From the NCBI GenBank assembly GCA_964588695.1, contig CAZPQK010000012.1:36493-100492 (forward strand): a DNA stretch of 64,000 nt. Reading direction: 5' to 3'. The notes beneath the pieces were generated by a model that was not told the origin of the DNA, did not search any database, and saw only the letters and a list, made by a program, of their open reading frames with translations. Each line of letters starts with the position of its first letter. Positions within the stretch are counted from its first letter, which is position 1. Positions 42,162 to 50,887 of the stretch are shown in pieces. The translations under genes and the position numbers were made by a program. The stretch is from CAZPQK01 sp964588695 (GTDB taxonomy: Bacteria; Krumholzibacteriota; Krumholzibacteriia; WVZY01; JAKEHA01).

Positions 42162-44066
42162 ATGTCTAAGCTTCTCGATTCAGTTCAATTTCCTTCTGAC
42201 CTGCGCAAGCTTCCGTTGGATCAACTTCCTCAGTTGGCGAGGGAAGTTCGCGATGACATCCTGGGCAATGTCGGAAAAACCGGCGGCCACCTGGGCGCAA
42301 GTTTGGGAACGGTTGAGCTAACCCTGGCACTCCATTACGTGTTTGACACCCCACGCGACCAGTTGGTTTGGGACGTTGGACATCAGGCCTACGGGCATAA
42401 GGTGCTAACCGGACGCCGCGATCGCATGGACACACTCCGTCAGTACAAGGGACTCAGCGGTTTTCCCAAGCGCGACGAAAGCGAATACGACACTTTTGGC
42501 GTGGCACACGCAAGCACCGCAATTAGCGCGGCGCTGGGGATGGCCACCGCGCGTGACCTCAACGGTGATGACTTTAAAGTGGTGGCGGTAGTTGGGGACG
42601 GGGCGATGACCGGCGGAATGGCGTTCGAAGCCATTAACAACGCGGGCATTCTACAAAAAGACCTGATCGTCATCCTCAACGACAACAAGATGTCGATTTC
42701 CAAAAACGTCGGGGCGCTGAATCATTATCTCACCAAGATCACATCGGGTAAGCTGTATAACAAGATCGAAAGCGACGTGTGGGAGTTGTTGGGACACATT
42801 CCCAAACTTGGCGGCAAAGCTCAAAAAGTTGCCCATCGCGTTAAAGAAAGTTTCAAGACGTTGGTTGTCCCGGACGTCATCTTCGAAGAGCTGGGTTTTC
42901 GTTACTTTGGCCCCATCGACGGGCACAACATTGACTTTCTGGTGGAAACCCTTGAACACGTTAAGGCGCTCAAGGGTCCGGTGTTGATCCACACGATCAC
43001 ACAAAAGGGGAAGGGCTACGACTTTACCGAAAAAGATCCCCTGTGCGCGCACGGCGTGACCAAGTTTGATAAGGTGCCTGGCGACATACCGGCAAAGAAG
43101 GGCAATCCCTCTTACACCAGCGTTTACGGCAACACCGTAAAGGAAATCGCGGAGAAGGACAAAAAGGTCACAGCGATTACCGCCGCGATGCCGGACAACA
43201 CCGGTCTAACCAAGTTTGGCGAAGAGATTCCCGACCGTATGTTCGATGTCGGCATCGCCGAACAGCACGCCGTCACTTTTGCCTGCGGACTTGCCACGCA
43301 GGGCATCATTCCAATGGTGACCATCTATTCGACATTCTTACAGCGTGCCTACGACCAGGTTATTCACGATGCCGGCATTCAAAAGCTTCCGGTTCGTTTC
43401 ATTCTCGACCGTGGCGGCCTGGTTGGCGCCGATGGCCCGACTCACCACGGGGTGTTCGATCTTAGTTACCTGCGAACCGTCCCGAACTTTGTGGTGATGT
43501 CGCCAAAGGACGAAAACGAACTCCGCCACATGGTGTATACCGCGTACAAGTACAACGAAGGCCCCATCGCACTTCGCTTTCCCCGGGGTGAAGGCCTGGG
43601 CGTTCCCATGGACGAAGAGTTGCGCGAGTTGCCAATTGGCAAGGGCGAGTGGGAGCGCGAGGGGAGCGATGTGGTTTTTGTTGCCGTCGGCGCGATGGTA
43701 CCGGAGGCGATGAAAGCCGCCGACTTGCTTGAGCAGCGCGGCTTTTCTGTCGGCGTTGTGAACGCACGTTTCGTAAAGCCACTCGACACCGACCTTATGG
43801 ACGACGTTATGAACAAGGCCAACGTGGTAGTTACGGTCGAAGAGAACGCTTTGATGGGTGGTTTTGGATCGGCCGTAAACGAGTACCTGATCTCGGCGGG
43901 ATATGACACCACACGCGTCCGCAATATGGGTATTCCGGACCGGTTTGTTGATCACGGTTCGCAAGGCGAGCTACTCGCTGAGATTGGCCTTACTCCCGAA
44001 GACATGGCGGAAACCGCGGCTGCTGTGCTGTCCGACAAGCGTGCGATTCGTCCGCTAGCCGGATAG
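42162..44066 (+). CDS. dxs: 1-deoxy-D-xylulose-5-phosphate synthase
   Basis: 634 residues. Thiamine-diphosphate enzyme that condenses pyruvate and glyceraldehyde-3-phosphate, the first step of the MEP pathway. GGHLGASLGTVELTLALHYVF, the ThDP/Mg motif GDGAMTGGMAFEAINNAG...NDNKMSIS, KGKGYDFTEKD, GIAEQHAVTFACGLA and DRGGLVGADGPTHHG are all present. Full length. Its TAG shares one base with the nadK GTG. Confidence 0.97.
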   Translation: MSKLLDSVQFPSDLRKLPLDQLPQLAREVRDDILGNVGKTGGHLGASLGTVELTLALHYVFDTPRDQLVWDVGHQAYGHKVLTGRRDRMDTLRQYKGLSGFPKRDESEYDTFGVAHASTAISAALGMATARDLNGDDFKVVAVVGDGAMTGGMAFEAINNAGILQKDLIVILNDNKMSISKNVGALNHYLTKITSGKLYNKIESDVWELLGHIPKLGGKAQKVAHRVKESFKTLVVPDVIFEELGFRYFGPIDGHNIDFLVETLEHVKALKGPVLIHTITQKGKGYDFTEKDPLCAHGVTKFDKVPGDIPAKKGNPSYTSVYGNTVKEIAEKDKKVTAITAAMPDNTGLTKFGEEIPDRMFDVGIAEQHAVTFACGLATQGIIPMVTIYSTFLQRAYDQVIHDAGIQKLPVRFILDRGGLVGADGPTHHGVFDLSYLRTVPNFVVMSPKDENELRHMVYTAYKYNEGPIALRFPRGEGLGVPMDEELRELPIGKGEWEREGSDVVFVAVGAMVPEAMKAADLLEQRGFSVGVVNARFVKPLDTDLMDDVMNKANVVVTVEENALMGGFGSAVNEYLISAGYDTTRVRNMGIPDRFVDHGSQGELLAEIGLTPEDMAETAAAVLSDKRAIRPLAG

Positions 44067-44911
44067 TGGAAGCGCAACCCGGTCGCAGGTTTCGTCGCCT
44101 TGGCATCACCGCCAACCTCGACAAAGAGCCGGCGCTCGACATTCTTACCGACCTGCTGAGTTCTTTGGCCGAACACGAATTCGACGTGTTTGTCGACGAC
44201 CCGCTCCACGCGGTTACGGACACCACGTTTGCGTTTGGAATTCCTGACGATATCGATTTGATTATTGCTATCGGCGGCGACGGCACAATCCTGGCCAACG
44301 CGCGCCGATTTGCCGATTTTGATGCGCCGATTCTGGGTCTCAAGGGCGGTCACCTGGGCTTTCTGGCCGAGTCGCGACTTGAGAATGTCGCCCAACGAAT
44401 TGCGCAAGGCCGTTTTGCGGTTCAACGTCGAACCCGTATCGACGGCACGGTGATGACCGGCGACGCCAGCGGGGAACGTCTAACCGCTCTGAATGAATTT
44501 GTTGTTCATGGCGCCGGGTTTTCGCGGATGGTAAACGTAGAGGTTCGTGTGGACGGGCAACTAACGCAGGAGTTTTTCTCCGATGGTGTGATCGTGGCAA
44601 CGCCGACGGGTTCGACCGCGTATTCGCTATCCGCCGGCGGACCGGTGGTTGCCCCGACCGTTCAGGTGAGCATCATCACCCCCCTTAACCCGCACACGAT
44701 GAGTGTCCGTCCCGTCGTGGTCGACGCTACCCAAACCATCGACGTGAATGTGTTGTCGGGCAACACCGACATCGTGATTACCGCCGACGGGCAGTTGGGA
44801 CGCCAGTTGCAGGATGGCGAATCGCTACGCATCACCGAAAGCGAGACGCCGACCTATCTCGCCGTCCCCGACGACTACAACTTTTTCACACTCCTCCGCG
44901 AAAAGTTATAG
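44066..44911 (+). CDS. nadK: NAD kinase
   Basis: 281 residues from a GTG overlapping the dxs stop. GGDGT (residues 70-74), LGLKGGHLGFLAE, LNEFVVH and SPTGSTAYSLSAGGPVV-type motif (here TPTGSTAYSLSAGGPVV) are the NAD kinase signatures. It phosphorylates NAD to NADP and supplies the NADPH-using MEP pathway. The recN ATG follows 2 bases after the stop. Confidence 0.94.
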   Translation: MEAQPGRRFRRLGITANLDKEPALDILTDLLSSLAEHEFDVFVDDPLHAVTDTTFAFGIPDDIDLIIAIGGDGTILANARRFADFDAPILGLKGGHLGFLAESRLENVAQRIAQGRFAVQRRTRIDGTVMTGDASGERLTALNEFVVHGAGFSRMVNVEVRVDGQLTQEFFSDGVIVATPTGSTAYSLSAGGPVVAPTVQVSIITPLNPHTMSVRPVVVDATQTIDVNVLSGNTDIVITADGQLGRQLQDGESLRITESETPTYLAVPDDYNFFTLLREKL

Positions 44912-44913
44912 CT

Positions 44914-46620
44914 ATGCTGGAGCGCCTGCGCATTCGCCATCTGGTCGTGGTCGAAGACGCCGAGCTGGAGTTCAAGCGCGGCTTCAACGCGTTAACGGGC
45001 ACCACGGGAGCGGGGAAGTCGCTCATCCTGAGCGCGGTCAATTTACTTCTGGGCGAGAAAGCATCTACGTCTGCGATTCGTGAGGGCGAAGATCACGCGC
45101 TTGTGGAAGGCGTGTTTTCGGGTTCCCTGGTTGCCAACGCCTGGCCCAATGCGACCGGCTCGCGCGTCGTCTTGCGCCGAGAGATCCGCCGCAACGGAAG
45201 AAGCTACGCGTTTGTGAACGATCAGCCCGTGACCATCCGCGAACTACAGCGCGTTTGTTCGGCGCTGATTGAACCGCACGGGCAACACGAACAGTTTCGT
45301 TTGCGTGACCCCGAAACCCACGTGCACTACGTCGACGCGTATGCGCGGAATGATGAAGAGCGTCGGGCCTACTCAGAGGCCTTTGCCGTCTACGAAAGCG
45401 CCCGCCGTACGCTACGCGACTTCGACCTGCTGTTAGAGAAAGCACGCACGCAAGAGGCTTTGTATCAACAGCGCCTCGCAGAGCTGGATGAATTGCGTCC
45501 TGAGGCGAATGAACTCGACGAGTTAAGCGACAGGCTTGCGATAGCCGAAAACGCGGAGCGCATTGCGTCAGCCCTGCACAACGCATGGGGAATTACCGAC
45601 GGCGACCATGACAACGCTGCCGCTGCAACCGTGCAGAGCGCGGCCAGCGAACTCACTCGGGTTTCCGGTGATATCGAGGCGCTGAATGGGTGGGCCGATC
45701 GTTTGGACGAGGCAGCAATTACGCTTCGAGATATCGCCGATGAGATTCGGCGCTTTCTGGACGGCATGGAGTTTGACCCAGAGAGCGTAGAGGCCATGCG
45801 CGAGCGGCGTGACGAGTTGATTGCTTTCGAGCGTCGTCATCGAATGACCGTTAGTGAATTTCTTGAGCATGCACCGTCGTGGCGGCTGGCCTTGGAACAA
45901 ATCGACGACGAAAGCGGACAGCGACAGCGGCTGCAGTCGGAAGTCGATGAGTCTGCGGAATCGTTACAGCGCGAAGCCGAGGCACTCCGCGCTACCCGCC
46001 GCGAAGCCGCTGCACAGCTCGACCGCGCAATGACGGATTCGCTCTCTCGACTACAAATGGCGGGTGCCGCCTTTCGTACCGATATCGGCGTGCTTGTGCA
46101 AGCGACCAGCCCCATTCGCCTGGACGGCGAGCCGGTCGCGGTGAATGAAACGGGCGCCGACGTTGTAAGGTTCTATGTACGCACCAACGCCGGAGCGCCC
46201 GAAGGTCCGGTCGAACGAATCGCTTCCACAGGTGAAGTTTCGCGGATGGCACTGGCGATAAAGTCAATTGCGACCCCGGGGAAACCCGGATCGGTTTTGA
46301 TCTTTGATGAGATTGATGCCGGCGTCGGCGCGGATTTAGGGGTTACCCTCGGGGAAAAACTCCTTGAATTAAGCCGCAGTTATCAAATAATTTGTATCAC
46401 CCACATGCCTCAGATTGCCGCGATGGCAACCCACCACGCGGTGGTGTCTAAAACCACCGATCAGCACCGAACGTTCGTGAGTGTTGCAAGTGTTGACGGA
46501 GAGGGGCGTCGTCAGGAGATCGTCCGAATGCTGGGCGGTACCGACGGAGGCGCGCAAGAGTTTGCGCTTGCCGACGAATTGATATCGCGTGGACTGAGGA
46601 GCAGTAAGAGTCCGACTTAG
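44914..46620 (+). CDS. recN: DNA repair protein RecN
   Basis: 568 residues, SMC-like. Walker A GTTGAGKS (residues 29-36), the N-terminal LRIRHLVVVEDAELEFKRG, a long coiled-coil middle, the ABC signature around SGEVSRMALAIKSI (here TGEVSRMALAIK), Walker B LIFDEIDAGVGADLG and CITHMPQIAAMA. It holds broken DNA ends during double-strand break repair. Last protein gene of the operon; tRNA-Arg begins one base after its stop. Confidence 0.94.
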   Translation: MLERLRIRHLVVVEDAELEFKRGFNALTGTTGAGKSLILSAVNLLLGEKASTSAIREGEDHALVEGVFSGSLVANAWPNATGSRVVLRREIRRNGRSYAFVNDQPVTIRELQRVCSALIEPHGQHEQFRLRDPETHVHYVDAYARNDEERRAYSEAFAVYESARRTLRDFDLLLEKARTQEALYQQRLAELDELRPEANELDELSDRLAIAENAERIASALHNAWGITDGDHDNAAAATVQSAASELTRVSGDIEALNGWADRLDEAAITLRDIADEIRRFLDGMEFDPESVEAMRERRDELIAFERRHRMTVSEFLEHAPSWRLALEQIDDESGQRQRLQSEVDESAESLQREAEALRATRREAAAQLDRAMTDSLSRLQMAGAAFRTDIGVLVQATSPIRLDGEPVAVNETGADVVRFYVRTNAGAPEGPVERIASTGEVSRMALAIKSIATPGKPGSVLIFDEIDAGVGADLGVTLGEKLLELSRSYQIICITHMPQIAAMATHHAVVSKTTDQHRTFVSVASVDGEGRRQEIVRMLGGTDGGAQEFALADELISRGLRSSKSPT

Positions 46621-46621
46621 A

Positions 46622-46698
<77 letters not shown>

Positions 46699-46729
46699 TT
46701 CCTCCTCGGCCACCGACCGGAATGACACC

Positions 46730-46927
46730 ATGGTACAAGCACTTTTCAGACTTCTGGCCGTATTGGTAGCCATCCGCCTGTTTGGTAGCGTCGCTCGCCG
46801 CTTCCGCCGGGATAAGTCCCGTCAAAAGGTCAATGCAACCGACAGCGATCGGGTTAAAAAACCCGATTACCGTGACTTATCACCCTACGAAGTTGAAGAC
46901 GCCGATTTCGAAGACATCCCAAAGTAG
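46730..46927 (+). CDS. Small single-pass membrane protein, hypothetical
   Basis: 65 residues from the ATG at 46730; the longer frame would start inside the tRNA. One N-terminal hydrophobic helix (ALFRLLAVLVAIRLFGSVA), a basic stretch (RRFRRDKSRQK), and an acidic tail YEVEDADFEDIPK. No family recognised; similar short proteins with an acidic E-D-A-x-F end accompany housekeeping genes in related phyla. Confidence 0.55.
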   Translation: MVQALFRLLAVLVAIRLFGSVARRFRRDKSRQKVNATDSDRVKKPDYRDLSPYEVEDADFEDIPK

Positions 46928-46944
46928 GTATATTCGAAGAGATC

Positions 46945-47286
46945 ATGCTGATTCGCCCCCGTAAGGTTCGACGGTCTTCCAAGTTTGGGTCGCGGATAAA
47001 AGCCGGCTCCGTTCGTCGCCAGGAGTACGCCGCGTCCTTATACAGCAGCGCCGTCATTCAGGTCATTCTCGCATTGACCCTGATCATCGCAGGCGTGCGC
47101 GCGTTTCAAGCGATCGATACTCACTATCCCAACTTGAACCCCGCGGTGAAACTCGTTATGCCTGTGTTGTTTACACTAGGCGGGGTATTCGCTTTGTTCA
47201 GAGCTCGACGCAATTTCCTCGACGCCCGGGATTCTCACGCCAGCCGCTTTGCTTCCGAAGATCGTCGCGACGCCGATCGCTCGTAG
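46945..47286 (+). CDS. Two-helix membrane protein, hypothetical
   Basis: 113 residues. A basic N-terminus, two hydrophobic helices (IQVILALTLIIAGVRAF and AVKLVMPVLFTLGGVFALF) and a charged C-terminus with many Arg/Asp. No motif recognised. It lies 17 bases after the previous small gene and is probably co-transcribed with it. Confidence 0.55.
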   Translation: MLIRPRKVRRSSKFGSRIKAGSVRRQEYAASLYSSAVIQVILALTLIIAGVRAFQAIDTHYPNLNPAVKLVMPVLFTLGGVFALFRARRNFLDARDSHASRFASEDRRDADRS

Positions 47287-47367
47287 CGCACCACGATCGG
47301 GTCCGCGCGCGGCTGTGTCGGCTCGCGTTCTAACAGCTTCAAATCTCATGACTTAGCCCATGGCCAG

Positions 47368-47382
47368 TGGCATACGATTTGC
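47368..47382 (+). promoter_or_regulatory. Sigma-54 (-24/-12) promoter of the GGDEF gene
   Basis: TGGCATACGATTTGC followed by T keeps the GG and GC dinucleotides at the exact RpoN spacing and matches TGGCA and TTGC. A start near 47394 fits the GTG at 47441 and argues against the longer frame starting at 47360, whose first codons would overlap the promoter. Confidence 0.5.
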
Positions 47383-47440
47383 TGTTATCCAGGGGCCGGT
47401 TCCGCCCATTTTTAGCTTTAAAAACAGGTCGTTTGCGCGC

Positions 47441-48514
47441 GTGTCTAACCAGTTGGTAGCAAACAAGTTCGAAAAGTACCGTGATCGGTTGTTTTCCACG
47501 CTGGCGGAAATCAACAGCCTGATCATTGCGGGACACGACAAGCGCATGATTATCAGTAAAGTTCTGGACTGCTCGTTGACTGTCCTGGAGGCGGAGCGGG
47601 TCTATCTGCTAGAGCTCGAAGACGGCAAACTTGTTAAATATTCGCAGTCGCGCGAAGCCCTGGGCCGCGAGCAAATGAAGATTACCGAGCTTTCCGACTC
47701 CACAGCCGTGCGCGGGTGGATGATCAAGGAAGGCGAAGAACAACAATCGTTTACCCGCGGGACCGAACTTGCCTTCGACCTGTCAATGCTCACCAACCAC
47801 TACCTCGAAGACGAGGGAAATCAGCGCGTCATCATTTCTGCGCCATTGGTGGCCAAGAAGTCGATGTTTGGTCTCCTCGTTGCCATTCACGCCGACGACG
47901 ACGAAGAAACCTCCTATTCGCAAGAAGACATCCAGCTTATCACGCTGATTGCCAACCACGCCGCCATCGCGGTTGAGAACGCGCTCCTGTACCAGAAGCT
48001 CGAACACGAGGCCGTTACCGACGGGCTCACGGCTGTTTTCAACTATCGCTACATGATGTCGTCAATCGAGACCGAGATAAAGCGCGCGCGCCGCTTTCGC
48101 CAGACCTTCTCGTTCATTATGCTCGACGTGGACAAGCTAAAGGCGTATAACGACCGACTGGGACACCTCAGTGGCAGTCAGGCGCTCAAAGAGATCGCCG
48201 AAATCATGCTCGATTCCTGCCGCGAGATTGACCTGGTGTTTAAGTATGGGGGAGACGAGTTTGCTATTCTTCTGCCGCAGACCAACCTCTCCGGAGCCAT
48301 GACGGTGGCCCACCGGGTCGTGGAAGCCGTGGCCAGGCACAAGTTTGACGGTAAATCTACGGGTTTGCTCACGTGTAGCGTGGGCATATCATCCTTCCCA
48401 CGCGACGCAGAGACCGCTCGCGAAATCATCGACGTCGCCGACAAGGCCCTGTTTCAGGCCAAGCGCTCGGGACGGAATCAAGTCCTCACCAGCGAGGATC
48501 TCATCGAGGCCTAA
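47441..48514 (+). CDS. GAF-GGDEF diguanylate cyclase
   Basis: 357 residues from a GTG at 47441, preferred because a sigma-54 promoter overlaps the longer frame (ATG 47360, 384 aa, no Shine-Dalgarno). A GAF-like sensory domain (about 15-195, including APLVAKKSMFGLLVAIHAD and ITLIANHAAIAVENALLYQKLE) precedes the cyclase with active-site YGGDEFAIL. The inhibitory I-site RxxD is intact five residues ahead (REID-LVFKY-GGDEF). It makes c-di-GMP, which commonly activates exopolysaccharide synthesis, and it directly precedes that locus. The signal sensed by GAF is unknown. Confidence 0.88.
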   Translation: MSNQLVANKFEKYRDRLFSTLAEINSLIIAGHDKRMIISKVLDCSLTVLEAERVYLLELEDGKLVKYSQSREALGREQMKITELSDSTAVRGWMIKEGEEQQSFTRGTELAFDLSMLTNHYLEDEGNQRVIISAPLVAKKSMFGLLVAIHADDDEETSYSQEDIQLITLIANHAAIAVENALLYQKLEHEAVTDGLTAVFNYRYMMSSIETEIKRARRFRQTFSFIMLDVDKLKAYNDRLGHLSGSQALKEIAEIMLDSCREIDLVFKYGGDEFAILLPQTNLSGAMTVAHRVVEAVARHKFDGKSTGLLTCSVGISSFPRDAETAREIIDVADKALFQAKRSGRNQVLTSEDLIEA

Positions 48515-48543
48515 AAGAGGCCAAATCACTGCTTGCCGCACCT

Positions 48544-48568
48544 CCTGGGGGCGTATACCCTGGGGGCG
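48544..48568. repeat. Tandem CCTGGGGGCG repeat before the polysaccharide operon
   Basis: CCTGGGGGCG occurs at 48544-48553 and 48559-48568, on the same face of the helix one and a half turns apart, 16 bases before the next ATG. It may be a regulator site; it is too close to the Shine-Dalgarno to be a -35/-10 pair. Confidence 0.35.
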
Positions 48569-48584
48569 CCTGGAAAGGACCACA

Positions 48585-49877
48585 ATGTCTTTAGTAGAGA
48601 AAATACGCAATCATGAGGCACGACTGGGCATCATAGGGCTTGGTTATGTCGGTTTGCCACTACAGGTCGAGTTTGCCAAGGCGGGTTTTAGCACCGTTGG
48701 GATCGACGTTAGCGAGTGGAAGATCGACGAGATCAAGAAGGGTGTCAGTTACATTAAGGACGTGCCTACGGCCGAGCTGAAAGAGCAGCTGCAAGCGGGA
48801 CGGATTGAAGCCACGACGGACTTTTCCGCGTTGGCTGAATGCGACTGCATTAACATCTGCGTGCCCACACCGCTGCGCAAGACGCGCGACCCGGACATCT
48901 CGTACATTGTCAGCGCCGTCGAGCAAATCGCAAAGTACCTGCGCGACGGGCAGCTGATTATTCTGGAGAGCACGACGTATCCCGGGACGACCGAAGAAGT
49001 TATTCAGCCAATGCTCGAAGAAACCGGAAAAGTCGTGGGGAAGGATTTCTTTCTGGCGTTTTCGCCCGAACGCGTCGACCCCGGTAACGAGAAGTTCGGC
49101 ACCAAGAATATCCCGAAAGTGGTGGGCGGTGTCACTGCCGCGTGCACCGAAGCGGCATCGGCCCTTTACGGCTCGACGTTGACAACCACCGTTCCGGTGA
49201 GTTCCGCTAAGGTCGCTGAAACCGTCAAGCTGTTGGAGAACACGTTCCGCAGCGTCAACATCGGGCTGGTTAACGAGATCGCGTTGATGTGTAACAAGAT
49301 GGACATCAACGTGTGGGAAGTCATCTCTGCAGCAGCCACCAAGCCGTTCGGTTTCATGCCCTTCTATCCCGGGCCTGGCCTGGGTGGCCATTGTATCCCG
49401 ATCGACCCGTTCTATCTGTCGTGGAAGGCAAAGCTGGCGGGTTTCGAAGCTCGCTTTATTGAGCTCGCCGGACAAATCAACGGGGCGATGCCCGAATACG
49501 TGATCGATCGTGTCGCCCACGCGCTTAACGATCACAAAAAGGCCGTCAACGGTTCCCGCGTAATGATTTTAGGGATATCGTATAAGGCCGACATTGACGA
49601 CATTCGCGAATCGCCAGCGCTGGATATTATCGAACTGCTCAAGCGCAAGGGTGCTGAAGTCGTTTATCACGACACGGTCGCATCCGACGAGCACAACGAG
49701 CTAACGATTCCGGGCGTTGAGTTGACTCCGGAAGAACTACAAAAGGCGGACTGCGTCGCGGTAATTACGGGACACAAGCACGTCGACTACGGCTTTGTTC
49801 TTGAACACGCGCGTTCGATCGTCGATACGCGTAATGTGTACAGCAATCAACAGTCGGACAAGATTGTCCGTTTATAA
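48585..49877 (+). CDS. UDP-hexosamine/UDP-glucose 6-dehydrogenase (WbpA/TviB type)
   Basis: 430 residues from the ATG at 48585 with GGAAAGGA upstream; the open frame reaches back into the GGDEF gene. NAD-dependent oxidation of a UDP-sugar to a uronate. IIGLGYVGLPL is the NAD site, ILESTTYPGTTEE and FSPERVDPGN follow, and the catalytic Cys lies in PGLGGHCIPIDPFYLSWKA, whose context is nearest to UDP-GlcNAc (WbpA) dehydrogenases. First biosynthetic gene of the exopolysaccharide operon. Substrate (GlcNAc versus glucose) uncertain. Confidence 0.88.
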   Translation: MSLVEKIRNHEARLGIIGLGYVGLPLQVEFAKAGFSTVGIDVSEWKIDEIKKGVSYIKDVPTAELKEQLQAGRIEATTDFSALAECDCINICVPTPLRKTRDPDISYIVSAVEQIAKYLRDGQLIILESTTYPGTTEEVIQPMLEETGKVVGKDFFLAFSPERVDPGNEKFGTKNIPKVVGGVTAACTEAASALYGSTLTTTVPVSSAKVAETVKLLENTFRSVNIGLVNEIALMCNKMDINVWEVISAAATKPFGFMPFYPGPGLGGHCIPIDPFYLSWKAKLAGFEARFIELAGQINGAMPEYVIDRVAHALNDHKKAVNGSRVMILGISYKADIDDIRESPALDIIELLKRKGAEVVYHDTVASDEHNELTIPGVELTPEELQKADCVAVITGHKHVDYGFVLEHARSIVDTRNVYSNQQSDKIVRL

Positions 49878-49889
49878 CTAGAGGCAACC

Positions 49890-50837
49890 ATGGCTACCTA
49901 CCTGGTCACCGGCGGCGCCGGATTCATTGGCTCGAACATCGCGGAAGCATTGGTTAAGCGGGGCGACCGCGTACGCGTATTTGACAACCTGTCCACCGGG
50001 CACACCGGCAACATGTCAAGTTTTGCCAGCGACTGCGAGTTTGTCGAAGGCGATCTGCGCGATGCCGACGCGGTTTCCAAGGCGATCAAAGGCGTCGACT
50101 TTGTCATTCATCAGGCGGCTCTGGCGTCGGTCCCGCGAAGCGTCGAAGACCCGGTGTCGAGCAATGAAGTTAATGTTTCCGGCACGGTCAACGTGCTGGT
50201 GGCGGCGCTCAAGCACGATGTGTCGCGCGTGGTGTACGCGTCGTCTTCGTCGATTTATGGCGACAGCGAAGAACTACCCAAAGTCGAAACCATGGTGCCT
50301 AATCCCAAGTCACAGTACGCGGTGAGCAAACTGGCCGGCGAACATTACATGGTGGCGTTTAGCGCGGTGCACGGTTTACCGACTGTTTCGCTACGTTATT
50401 TTAATGTTTTCGGGCCGCGCCAGGATCCGACGTCGGACTACGCGGCGGTCATTCCTATCTTTACGCGAAAGTTGTTGGAAGGCACCGGAGCTACTATTTA
50501 CGGGGACGGCGAGCAGTCACGCGACTTTACTTATATTGAGAATGTCGTGACGGGTAACCTACTGGCGTGCGATTCGAACCTTGATGGCGGGCGCGTGTTC
50601 AACTGCGCCTGCGGTGATCGTTTTACCCTTAACGAGTTGTACGACCGCATTCGGGACCATCTGGGTGTGGACTACGAAGCCAAATACGAAGCACCGCGCG
50701 TGGGTGATGTAAAGCACTCGATGGCGGGCATCGATAGAATCCAGAAGGAACTCGGCTACAAGCCCACTGTGTCGTTTGACGACGGGCTTAAACGAACGGT
50801 GGACTGGTATCAGTCCACCGGGCTAAAGACTAGTTAA
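49890..50837 (+). CDS. NAD-dependent UDP-sugar 4-epimerase (SDR, WbpP/TviC-like)
   Basis: 315 residues. GGAGFIGSNIAEAL is the Rossmann turn, DNLSTGHTGN the ribose-specificity loop, YASSSSIYGDSEELPK and YAVSKLAGEHYM the Ser and YxxxK catalytic residues. LRYFNVFGPRQDP and YGDGEQSRDFTYIENV are extended-SDR sugar epimerase marks. It pairs with the dehydrogenase 12 bases upstream as in Vi antigen and O-antigen loci (uronate plus 4-epimer). GAGGCAACC precedes the ATG. Confidence 0.88.
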   Translation: MATYLVTGGAGFIGSNIAEALVKRGDRVRVFDNLSTGHTGNMSSFASDCEFVEGDLRDADAVSKAIKGVDFVIHQAALASVPRSVEDPVSSNEVNVSGTVNVLVAALKHDVSRVVYASSSSIYGDSEELPKVETMVPNPKSQYAVSKLAGEHYMVAFSAVHGLPTVSLRYFNVFGPRQDPTSDYAAVIPIFTRKLLEGTGATIYGDGEQSRDFTYIENVVTGNLLACDSNLDGGRVFNCACGDRFTLNELYDRIRDHLGVDYEAKYEAPRVGDVKHSMAGIDRIQKELGYKPTVSFDDGLKRTVDWYQSTGLKTS

Positions 50838-50887
50838 CAATAGCGAGCTAAATCGTCTCTGCAGTTCATGCCTAGCCAGGGGGCGGG

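Noticed and set aside
47360..47440. N-terminal extension of the GGDEF protein from ATG 47360
   Set aside because: No ribosome site, poor protein-like composition, and it overlaps a well-matched sigma-54 promoter.
48518..48533. Possible -24/-12 site before the UDP-sugar dehydrogenase gene
   Set aside because: Only the GG/GC spacing fits; most other consensus bases are missing.
48660..49535. 291-codon minus-strand frame inside the UDP-sugar dehydrogenase gene
   Set aside because: Antisense shadow of a conserved gene in a GC-rich genome; no ribosome site or domain.
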